DNA from: UBA1926 sp002337215
GTDB taxonomy: Bacteria > Planctomycetota > Phycisphaerae > Phycisphaerales > UBA1924
Assembly (NCBI GenBank): GCA_963973795.1
Contig: CAXBAF010000001.1
Coordinates: forward strand, 186,001-250,000
Reading direction: 5' to 3'
DNA length: 64,000 nt
Position numbers and translations under genes: made by a program. Of the stretch, positions 26,203 through 33,357 are shown in pieces (positions within the stretch are counted from its first letter, which is position 1; each line of letters starts with the position of its first letter). Under the pieces are notes generated by a model, which worked only from the letters and a program-made list of their open reading frames with translations, made no database searches and was not told the DNA's origin.

Positions 26203-26976
26203 GTGGACATTGGAACTATCGCAGGGCTTGCCATCGCCATCGTCGCGATTTTCCTGTCCATCATCATGGGCGGGGGAAACCCGGCGTCGCTGATCAACAT
26301 CCCGTCGATCCTCGTTGTGTTCGGTGGAACGACCGGCGCGATCGTTGCGTCGTTCCCGCTCGCGAACGTGCTCAAGGTCCACACGGTCGTGCTCAAGGCC
26401 GTCTTCGGCGGCGGGCTCGACGCGAAGGGCACGATCAAGAGCCTTGTTGAGTACGCCGAGATCGCCCGCCGCGACGGCATCCTGAGCCTCGAGAGCCACG
26501 TCGAGGATATGAAGGACCCCTTCATCGTCCGCGGGATCAAGATGGCGGTCGATGGCACGGACCCCGAGCTGATCCGCACAATTATGGACACCGAGCTCGA
26601 AGCATCGATGGAGCGGCATGCCCAAGGCAAGGCGATCCTGGATACGACCGGCAAGATGGCGCCCGCATTCGGGATGATCGGGACGCTGATGGGTCTGATC
26701 TTCATGCTCCAGAGCATGGATGACCCGTCGGCGATCGGCCCCGGCATGGCGGTCGCGCTCATCACGACGATGTACGGCGCGATCATCGCGAACGTGATCA
26801 CGGGCCCCGCAGCCGAGAAGCTTGGCGCCAACGACGCCGAGGAAGTGCTCGTCAAGACGATCATCATCGCCGGGGTGATGTCGATCCAGTCGGGCGACAA
26901 CCCGCGCGTGGTCGAGAGCAAGCTCCTGACGTATCTGCCGCCCTCGCAGCGGGCGGACATCGAGCAGGCGGCCTGA
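26203..26976 (+). CDS. motA: Flagellar stator protein MotA
   Basis: 257 residues with a GTG start. Four membrane helices are predicted: near 1-20 (IGTIAGLAIAIVAIFLSIIMG), 30-50, 150-170 and 185-205. The family signature MAPAFGMIGTLMGLIFMLQSMDD is at about 148-170, with the pore-lining region MAVALITTMYGAIIANVI. The cytoplasmic loop between helices 2 and 3 holds the charged residues that contact FliG. It pairs with motB 21 bp downstream. The 240-bp gap upstream suggests its own promoter or a processing site, though no clear promoter was found. Confidence 0.95.
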   Translation: MDIGTIAGLAIAIVAIFLSIIMGGGNPASLINIPSILVVFGGTTGAIVASFPLANVLKVHTVVLKAVFGGGLDAKGTIKSLVEYAEIARRDGILSLESHVEDMKDPFIVRGIKMAVDGTDPELIRTIMDTELEASMERHAQGKAILDTTGKMAPAFGMIGTLMGLIFMLQSMDDPSAIGPGMAVALITTMYGAIIANVITGPAAEKLGANDAEEVLVKTIIIAGVMSIQSGDNPRVVESKLLTYLPPSQRADIEQAA

Positions 26977-26997
26977 TCACCCGGAAGGAACGCCGGC

Positions 26998-27738
26998 ATG
27001 GCGAAGCGCAAGCCCCCCAAGGGCAGCGACATTCCCGAATGGGTGGTGACCTACGGCGATCTCATGTCGCTGCTGCTGTGCTTCTTCATCCTGATCGTGG
27101 CGTTCAGCGAGCCCAAGAAGCCCGAGGAGTTTCAGAAGGTCTTGCAGAAGATCAAAGAAGCATTGGGATTCAAGGGGGGGCAGGGCGTCGCGGATATCGA
27201 TTTCAGCTCAGCAAACTCCCAGATCACCATCAAGACTCAGAACGTCACCCGCGGCCAGGACGGTCGCTATGCGGATGAGGCCCCACGCAAGAACATCACG
27301 GGCATCGAAGAGCAAGCGACGATCGTGCAAGAGGGTGAACTGCAGATCCTCGGCGGATCGTTGACCTTTGCGCCCGGGAGCGCGGCGCTGACCGAGGATG
27401 TCAAACAGGAACTCCGCGAGAACATCGCCGGCCAGATCCACGACCGCGAGTACATCATCCGCATCGTCGGGCACTCCTGGGGCACCGAGGATCTCACGAT
27501 GGGTGGGCATATCGAAGCATCCGCCCAGCGGGCCCGCTCCGTGTTCGATTACCTGGTCGATGAGTGCGACGTGAACCCGCTGCTGCTCCGGCTGTCGATC
27601 GCGGCGAACTTCGAGCCGGCGCCACAGGAGAGCGGCAAGAGCGCGAGCAGCAACCGTCGCGTGCAGGTCTTCGCGACGGGGATGACGCTGGGCGACGTGA
27701 CAACCGATCCGCACGGGACGGGTCGCCGGCGGGATTGA
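26998..27738 (+). CDS. motB: Flagellar stator protein MotB
   Basis: 246 residues. A short basic N-terminus precedes the single membrane helix with WVVTYGDLMSLLLCFFILIVAF; Asp21 in YGD is the ion-binding residue. The plug/linker follows, then an OmpA-like peptidoglycan-binding domain (about 115-230) with LGGSLTFAPGSAALTEDVK, IRIVGHSWGTED and SAQRARSVFDYLVDECDV. It anchors the stator to the cell wall. Whether the motor uses H+ or Na+ cannot be decided safely from this sequence alone. Confidence 0.94.
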   Translation: MAKRKPPKGSDIPEWVVTYGDLMSLLLCFFILIVAFSEPKKPEEFQKVLQKIKEALGFKGGQGVADIDFSSANSQITIKTQNVTRGQDGRYADEAPRKNITGIEEQATIVQEGELQILGGSLTFAPGSAALTEDVKQELRENIAGQIHDREYIIRIVGHSWGTEDLTMGGHIEASAQRARSVFDYLVDECDVNPLLLRLSIAANFEPAPQESGKSASSNRRVQVFATGMTLGDVTTDPHGTGRRRD

Positions 27739-27770
27739 TCGCGCCGCACGGCGCATGAGAGGACACGACG

Positions 27771-28298
27771 ATGGCCGACGAACAACCGAGCCCCGAGGCA
27801 ACCGAAGAACCCAAGAAGAAGGGAAGCCCGCTCATCCTGGTGGGGGTGGTCGGCGTGCTCATGCTTCTCGAAGCCGTGGGGGTCTACGCCGTCGTGACGA
27901 TGATGGGGCCCAAGAGCAGCGAGGCGTCTGTCAACATCTCCGAAGTCGAAGACGAATCCGAACGCCTTGTCGAGGTGCTGCTCGTCGAGGACCGCTTCAT
28001 CAACATGCAGACGGGCCGGGTCTGGCAGTGGGCCGCGACGGTGCACATCAAGCTCCGCAGCAAGAACCTCGAGCGCGTGCAGGGCGAGATGGAGCGGCGG
28101 CAGGCGGAGATCAGCGAAGGGATCGCGGAGATCATCTCGGCCGCGAAAGACCGGCACCTGCGCGAGCCCAACAAGGAGACGGTGCGTCGGCAGTTCACGG
28201 CGTTCGTCAACGAGATCTTCGGTGAGGACGCGGACGGCGAACCCCTCGTCGAGCAGATCGTCATCTCGCGATGGCTGCCCTCGCCCCTCGATTTCTGA
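27771..28298 (+). CDS. fliL: Flagellar basal body-associated protein FliL
   Basis: 175 residues. An acidic, Lys-containing cytoplasmic start precedes the membrane helix SPLILVGVVGVLMLLEAVGVYAVVTMM. The periplasmic domain includes VLLVEDRFINMQTGRVWQWAATVHIKLRSKN, and ends FTAFVNEIFGEDADGEPLVEQIVISRWLPSPLDF. FliL rings the stator and supports torque. It follows motB by 32 bp. In standard clusters fliM comes next; here it does not. Confidence 0.85.
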   Translation: MADEQPSPEATEEPKKKGSPLILVGVVGVLMLLEAVGVYAVVTMMGPKSSEASVNISEVEDESERLVEVLLVEDRFINMQTGRVWQWAATVHIKLRSKNLERVQGEMERRQAEISEGIAEIISAAKDRHLREPNKETVRRQFTAFVNEIFGEDADGEPLVEQIVISRWLPSPLDF

Positions 28299-28474
28299 TC
28301 GCGGGTCGGGCAATCCGCGGTGCTCGATCGCGGATTCGGCAGATATTGCGCGGGATGGGCATGATCTCTGCGCGGGATCGGCAAAGTTTGAGCCCGGGCG
28401 CGCCGGGGGGCCGATAGAAGCGGTTGATTCGCCGCGCGGCCGGACGCCGCGTCGAAGGGCAGGAGGCCCAGCTT

Positions 28475-29107
28475 ATGAGCGAAGACGAACAGGGCGGGAC
28501 CCCCGAGGAATCGGCGGCGACCCCCGAGACAGCGAACACACCGGAGACTCCCGGGCCCCAGGCCGAGGCCGAGGTGACTGGGTCGGTCGATGCCGATGGT
28601 GCGCCCACGGGCGATGATCCTGTTCTGGAACAAGACGCCTCCGCGGCGCTCGAGGCGGCGCAGGCCGCGGTCGCGGACGCGCTTGACGGCGACCTTGAGA
28701 GCGCGGATGCCGGCGAGATGGACGCGGTTCAGGAGAGCGCCGACGATATCGAAGGGGTGATGACGCAGGCGGACAGGCAGGCCGGGGCTCAGCCCACGGG
28801 CTTCGCGATGCCCAGTTTCTCACCCGCCGGCCCCGGTACCGACAGCGCGGAGATGCAGCTGCTGGGCGATGTCAACGTCGATGTCCGCATCGAACTTGGT
28901 CGCACGCGGATGCTTGTTGAGGACGTGCTTCGGCTGGGCGAGGGCGCGGTCGTGGAGCTCGAGAAACTCGCGGGCGACCCGGTGGACGTCTATGTCAACG
29001 GTCGGCACGTCGCCAAGGGTGAGGTGCTCGTGCTCAATGAATCATTCTGCGTACGTGTCAACGAGGTGCTCGAGCCTGTGACGATCGAGGCGGCCGAGGA
29101 CAGCTAA
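28475..29107 (+). CDS. fliN: Flagellar motor switch protein FliN with long acidic N-terminus
   Basis: 210 residues. Residues 1-130 are acidic, Ala/Glu/Asp-rich and low complexity. Residues about 132-203 form one SpoA domain: LLGDVNVDVRIELGRTRMLVEDVLRLGEGAVVELEKLAGDPVDVYVNGRHVAKGEV in register, ending EVLEP. FliN rings the bottom of the C ring with FliM. The ATG at 28475 has AGGAGG nine bases upstream. No fliM lies between fliL and fliN; the 176-bp gap is too short to hide one. Two near-identical TGCGCGGGAT motifs occur in that gap. Confidence 0.9.
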   Translation: MSEDEQGGTPEESAATPETANTPETPGPQAEAEVTGSVDADGAPTGDDPVLEQDASAALEAAQAAVADALDGDLESADAGEMDAVQESADDIEGVMTQADRQAGAQPTGFAMPSFSPAGPGTDSAEMQLLGDVNVDVRIELGRTRMLVEDVLRLGEGAVVELEKLAGDPVDVYVNGRHVAKGEVLVLNESFCVRVNEVLEPVTIEAAEDS

Positions 29108-29202
29108 GCAGGCGGATCAAACGGGCGTGGGGAGGATCCCCAACGCCCGGCGTCGGACCCGCTTGCCGGGTTCGGACGCCGAACGGGCCAGGAAGGCACG
29201 GC

Positions 29203-29946
29203 ATGCGGAGCAGAGGGACAGCCCGGCCGATCGGACTCGCGGTGCTCGCGTGCGCGGTGCTGGGTGCCCCGGTCTGTGCGGATGTCGAGTCGACGCCGCT
29301 GGGTCGGCCCGAGGCACGCACGTTCATCGAGGACAGGCCGATCGGCGAGACCTCGCCGGGCGTGCGAGATCCGTTCGAGTTCTCGCAGTATCTCGAGACG
29401 CTGCTCGCGCTCGGGGTCGTGCTCGGGATCGCTGTCGCCGGGTCGGTTGTGTTCAAGAAGTTCGCACGCACGCGAGGCGGCCTCGCCGGCGCGATCGGCG
29501 CGGGCGGGCCCTCGCCCTCAGGCGTCCTTGAGATCCTCGGGCGGTACCCCATCGGCGCGGGGCAGACGCTTGTCCTGCTCCGGTTCGATACCAGGGTTCT
29601 GCTCCTGCACCAGGTCGGTGGACGCAAGAACCCGTCGATGCGCACGATCAGCGAGGTCTGCGACGCCGACGATGTCGCGTCGATCATGATGAAGACACGC
29701 GACGCGACGGGCGACGCCGCCGACGCGAGCTTCCGAGAGACGATCCGAAAAATGGAACGGGGTTTCGGTGAGCCCGTCCCGGCTCATCAGGGCCCGGTCA
29801 ATCTGGGCTCGCCGCAACGAGTCGACGAGGCCGGTTCGACGCAGCAGCAGATCGACCTGCTCGTGGGGGACGGACCCGCGGCGGCGGGGATCGACATCGG
29901 CGCGATCCGCGGCAAGCTTCGCGGCTGGGTGGGGGCCGGGTCGTGA
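29203..29946 (+). CDS. fliO: Flagellar export accessory protein FliO
   Basis: 247 residues. A signal-like hydrophobic N-terminus (IGLAVLACAVLGAPVCA), a short periplasmic stretch, and a membrane helix near 67-85 (LETLLALGVVLGIAVAGSVVF). The cytoplasmic FliO domain follows, VLEILGRYPIGAGQTLVLLRFDTRVLLLHQ, with the R-x-P-L/I-G-x-x-x-x-L-x-L-V/L pattern. FliO helps FliP assemble into the export gate. It overlaps fliP by four bases. Confidence 0.88.
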   Translation: MRSRGTARPIGLAVLACAVLGAPVCADVESTPLGRPEARTFIEDRPIGETSPGVRDPFEFSQYLETLLALGVVLGIAVAGSVVFKKFARTRGGLAGAIGAGGPSPSGVLEILGRYPIGAGQTLVLLRFDTRVLLLHQVGGRKNPSMRTISEVCDADDVASIMMKTRDATGDAADASFRETIRKMERGFGEPVPAHQGPVNLGSPQRVDEAGSTQQQIDLLVGDGPAAAGIDIGAIRGKLRGWVGAGS

Positions 29947-31058
29947 ACGGGTCGCGCTCACTCATACTCTTGCTGGTCGCGGTCTTCGGCGTGCTCTGTG
30001 TGCCCGCGGGAGCGACGCCGCTCGGCCCGCCCGCGCCGGGAGAACTGCAGGATCTCTCCGATCTCCCGGAGTTGGTCGGCGGGATCGACCGTCCCAACCC
30101 GCTGTCGGTTCTGGGAGATGCCGCAAGTCTGTTCACCTCGGGGAGCACCGACATCGCCGGGGGCGGTGCGGGCAATCTGGGCCCCGTGCTCGGTGGCGGG
30201 GGGAGCGATCCGGAACGCGAGGGCTTCAGCGTCGCCCTGAGCATCATGATCCTCCTGACGGCGATCACGCTCGTGCCGTCGATCATGATCATGACGACCT
30301 GCTTTGTGCGCATCCTCATCGTGCTCGCGTTGCTGCGGCAGGCGATCGGCACGCAGGCGATCCCTCCGGCGCAGGTCGTGACCGGGCTCGCGCTGTTCCT
30401 GACCGCGATGGTCATGGCGCCGACGGTGGAGCGTGTGTGGGACGAGGCCATCACGCCCTATTCGCAGGGTGAACTGGCGAGCTACGACGAGTTGTGGGAC
30501 AGCGCCAAGCAGCCCCTGCGGGATTACATGTTTGATCAGATCGAGGCGACGGGCAACTGGTCGAGCGTGTACATGCTCCTCGAGTACCGAGGCGTGGACA
30601 CGAGCGTGCCCGGCGAGCTGACCCGGTCCGACGTTGACATGACGGTGCTCGTGCCGGCCTACATGCTGGGTGAGCTGAAGGTCGGTTTCCTGATGGGGTT
30701 CCGCGTGTATCTGCCGTTCCTGGTGATCGACATGGTGATCGCGAGCATCCTGATCTCGATGAGCATGATGATGCTGCCGCCTGTGCTCATCAGCCTGCCA
30801 TTCAAATTGTTGTTGTTCGTGCTCGTGGACGGCTGGGCGCTGGTCGTGGGCAGCCTCATGGAGACGTTCGTGCAGGACGGGATGAGCCCGCGCGATTCGT
30901 CGCAGGTCGCGGCGCAGGCGGCCATCCTGCCGCTGTTGCTGATCCCGATCGGCGTACGGGCCTGCACGCGGCGCGGTCAGGAACTCGCGCGTGGGATCGA
31001 GCCGCCCGCGCTGCTCGCTCGCTCGCGACGGATTGTCCTGCCGGGAAGGGGACGCTGA
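29943..31058 (+). CDS. fliP: Flagellar export gate protein FliP
   Basis: 371 residues with a GTG start. A signal peptide (SLILLLVAVFGVLCVPAGA) is followed by about 75 variable residues and then the family core from residue 95. It contains SVALSIMILLTAITLVPSIMIMTTCFVRILIVLALLRQAIGTQAIPPAQVV in register, TALVPAYMLGELKVGFLMGFRVYLPFLVIDMVIASILISMSMMMLPPV, and SLPFKLLLFVLVDGWALVVGSL. FliP forms the pentameric gate with FliQ and FliR. The extra 45 residues after the gate core are positively charged. Confidence 0.96.
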   Translation: MNGSRSLILLLVAVFGVLCVPAGATPLGPPAPGELQDLSDLPELVGGIDRPNPLSVLGDAASLFTSGSTDIAGGGAGNLGPVLGGGGSDPEREGFSVALSIMILLTAITLVPSIMIMTTCFVRILIVLALLRQAIGTQAIPPAQVVTGLALFLTAMVMAPTVERVWDEAITPYSQGELASYDELWDSAKQPLRDYMFDQIEATGNWSSVYMLLEYRGVDTSVPGELTRSDVDMTVLVPAYMLGELKVGFLMGFRVYLPFLVIDMVIASILISMSMMMLPPVLISLPFKLLLFVLVDGWALVVGSLMETFVQDGMSPRDSSQVAAQAAILPLLLIPIGVRACTRRGQELARGIEPPALLARSRRIVLPGRGR

Positions 31059-31313
31059 ATGTACGACGAATCCGCGGTGTACATCGTGCGCGAGACGCTG
31101 CTGGTGGCGCTGATGATCTCCGCTCCGATCCTGCTCGCGGGCGTGGTCGTGGGCCTGCTCGTCTCGCTTGTGCAGTCGGTCACGAGCATCCAGGACCAGA
31201 CGCTCACGTTCGTTCCCAAGATCGCGGTGATGGTCGTCGTCGCGGCGGTGCTGCTGCCCTGGATCGTGTTCCAACTCGTCGAGTTCTCGGCCATGATGTT
31301 CAGGTTGTTCTAG
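31059..31313 (+). CDS. fliQ: Flagellar export gate protein FliQ
   Basis: 84 residues, two membrane helices: ETLLVALMISAPILLAGVVVGLLVSLVQS and VPKIAVMVVVAAVLLPWIVFQLVEF. Between them lies the conserved TSIQDQTLTFVPK loop. It starts on the base after the fliP stop. Size and sequence are standard for FliQ, four copies of which surround FliP-FliR in the export gate. Confidence 0.96.
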   Translation: MYDESAVYIVRETLLVALMISAPILLAGVVVGLLVSLVQSVTSIQDQTLTFVPKIAVMVVVAAVLLPWIVFQLVEFSAMMFRLF

Positions 31314-31362
31314 AGGATGACGGCGGACGCGGACAGATCGGTTCGGTGCGTGGGAGACGCGG

Positions 31363-32154
31363 GTGTCGGATGTGACGGCGTACATCGAGCAGTTCGGCCC
31401 CTGGCTCCTGGTCTTCAACCGGGTGCTGGGCGTGTTCATGTTCACGCCCCTGCTCGCGAGCAACATCGTGCCGATGCGGTTCAAAGTCCTGCTTGGGGCC
31501 ACGTTCGCGGTCGGTGTCTACGGGTTCCTGCCCTCTCCGGTCCGCGAGATGCCCGACGCGTCGCTCGCTGGGCACGCGGCGATGATGTTCGGGGAGCTGA
31601 TGATCGGTGCCTGCATCGGGTTCATCGCGGGTCTGCCGCTCGTGGCGATGGAGATGGCGGGGCAGCTGATGGGTCACCAGATGGCGCTCTCGCTCGCCCA
31701 GGCGTACAACCCCGAACTCGAGGCGAATCTCAACTCCGTGGGCTCGCTGCTTTTCTTTCTTGGCATCAGCGCTTTCGTGATGATGGGCGGCCCCGAGACT
31801 GTGCTGATGATCCTGACCGATACGTTCGAGGTTTTGCCGATCGGCGGGTTCGACGCCTCGCAGACTCCGGTCGACTTGGTGCTGGGCGTGCTGACGACAG
31901 GGTCGGAGATCGCGATCCGTGTGAGCGCACCGACGATCGGCATCATCATGGCCTCGATGGTCGCGATGGGATTCCTCATGAAGACCATGCCGCAGCTCAA
32001 CGTGCTGAGCGTCGGCTTCGCGGTCTACATCGTGGGCGGGCTGCTCATGCTGCTGTTCGCGCTGTTCTCGATCAACGACGCGCTCGCGGGGTTCATCGAC
32101 CAAACGCTCGTGCAAGCGGGGGATTGGGCGAGATCGTTGGGGCCGGCGAGATGA
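31363..32154 (+). CDS. fliR: Flagellar export gate protein FliR
   Basis: 263 residues with a GTG start, preceded by GGGAG seven bases upstream. Six hydrophobic segments include LVFNRVLGVFMFTPLLASNIVP, MMFGELMIGACIGFIAGLPLVA, and the family block MEMAGQLMGHQMALSLAQAYNPE. The C-terminal part has SAPTIGIIMASMVAMGFLMKTMPQLNVLSVGF. FliR completes the PQR gate and recruits FlhB, whose gene follows after 38 bp. Confidence 0.94.
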   Translation: MSDVTAYIEQFGPWLLVFNRVLGVFMFTPLLASNIVPMRFKVLLGATFAVGVYGFLPSPVREMPDASLAGHAAMMFGELMIGACIGFIAGLPLVAMEMAGQLMGHQMALSLAQAYNPELEANLNSVGSLLFFLGISAFVMMGGPETVLMILTDTFEVLPIGGFDASQTPVDLVLGVLTTGSEIAIRVSAPTIGIIMASMVAMGFLMKTMPQLNVLSVGFAVYIVGGLLMLLFALFSINDALAGFIDQTLVQAGDWARSLGPAR

Positions 32155-32192
32155 ATCGTGCACCGGGTTCACAAAGGGAGAACGGGTAACGG

Positions 32193-33308
32193 ATGGCCGA
32201 GTCGCTTGGCGAAAAAACCGAAGACGCGACCGCGAAGAAGCTGGAGACCGCCCGCGAGAAGGGGCAGGTCGCCAAGAGCCAGGACCTCGCGGGCGGGGTC
32301 ACGCTTATCGCGGCGGTGCTCGTGCTCGTCTTCTACGGCGGCGCGATCATGGAGCGGTTCGCGGTCGCCATCCGGTCCGTGCTCGAGCACGAGATCGCGG
32401 GCTCTCCGTTCTATGCGGGCGACGCGACCGACTCGTTCTCGAGCGCGATGATGAGCGTCGTGCTGGTCGTCGCGCCCGTCATGGTCTTCGCGTTCCTGAC
32501 GGCGTTTTTGTCCAACTTCCTGCAGATCGGCTGGCTGTTCACGCTCAAACCCATCCAGCCGAATTTCGGCAAACTCAACCCGCAGAAGGGCATCAAGCGG
32601 CTCGTCGAAGCGAAGAACTTCGTCAAGACCGGCGTCAACGTGGTCAAACTCGTCGGCGCGATCGGGCTGACCTCGCTGCTGATGTCGTTCCGCCTCGAGA
32701 ACCTCGCAGCCCTGCCCTCGCTGCCGATCGGCGCGGCCGCGTGGGCCGTGGGCGTCACGATCTTCGAGGTCGCGCTCCTGCTCGCGATCCTCCTGTTCAT
32801 CCTCGGGTTCATCGACTGGCTGTACCAGAGGTGGCAGTTCAAGAAGGATCAGCGGATGACCAAGCAGGAGGTCAAGGACGAACGCCGGAGCATGGAGGGC
32901 GACGTCGAGACCAAGCGGCAGCGGCAGCGGATGTACGCCGAGATCGTGCGCAACCAGATCCGCGGCGCGACCCCGGAGGCCGACGTGATCGTGACCAACC
33001 CCACGCACTTCTCTGTCGCCGTCAAGTACGACAGCGACTCGATGAACGCGCCGACGGTCGTCGCGAAGGGCGCGGACCTGCTCGCGTTCCAGATCCGCCA
33101 GATCGCCGAGAAGCACGGCGTGCCCATCGTCGAAAGGCCGCCCCTCGCGCGGGCGTTGTACCACGGGACGGAGGTGGGCAGCGAGATCGCCCCCGAGCAC
33201 TACGCGGCGGTCGCGGAATTGCTCGCCTATGTCTACAGCATCGATCAGGCCCAGCGGGTGCGCGACGCCGCCAGAGCAGAAAACCCCGTGGGAGCGGGCG
33301 CGGCGTAA
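32193..33308 (+). CDS. flhB: Flagellar export switch protein FlhB
   Basis: 371 residues. It opens with the family signature EKTEDATAKKLETAREKGQVAKSQDL in register. Four membrane helices follow, then the cytoplasmic domain with MTKQEVKDERRSMEGD. The autocleavage site Asn269-Pro-Thr-His is present in VTNPTHFSVAVKYD. Cleavage between Asn and Pro is needed for the switch from hook to filament export. VVAKGADLLAFQIRQIAEKHGVPIVERPPLARALY is standard FlhB-C. Confidence 0.97.
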   Translation: MAESLGEKTEDATAKKLETAREKGQVAKSQDLAGGVTLIAAVLVLVFYGGAIMERFAVAIRSVLEHEIAGSPFYAGDATDSFSSAMMSVVLVVAPVMVFAFLTAFLSNFLQIGWLFTLKPIQPNFGKLNPQKGIKRLVEAKNFVKTGVNVVKLVGAIGLTSLLMSFRLENLAALPSLPIGAAAWAVGVTIFEVALLLAILLFILGFIDWLYQRWQFKKDQRMTKQEVKDERRSMEGDVETKRQRQRMYAEIVRNQIRGATPEADVIVTNPTHFSVAVKYDSDSMNAPTVVAKGADLLAFQIRQIAEKHGVPIVERPPLARALYHGTEVGSEIAPEHYAAVAELLAYVYSIDQAQRVRDAARAENPVGAGAA

Positions 33309-33357
33309 ACCAAGACGATTCACGACAGCCGATTAAGAACGGACCGACACGAGACCC

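Noticed and set aside
25758..27032. A minus-strand frame spanning motA that reads Gly-Gly-Gln-Phe repeats over the 12-bp tandem repeat
   Set aside because: It is antisense to motA over most of its length and has no ribosome site or family; the repeat is better regarded as intergenic.
28382..28416. Sigma-28 promoter (CAAAGTTT ... GCCGATAG) upstream of fliN
   Set aside because: Each half resembles the consensus, but the gap between the halves is about 20 bases instead of about 11, so it was not called as a promoter.
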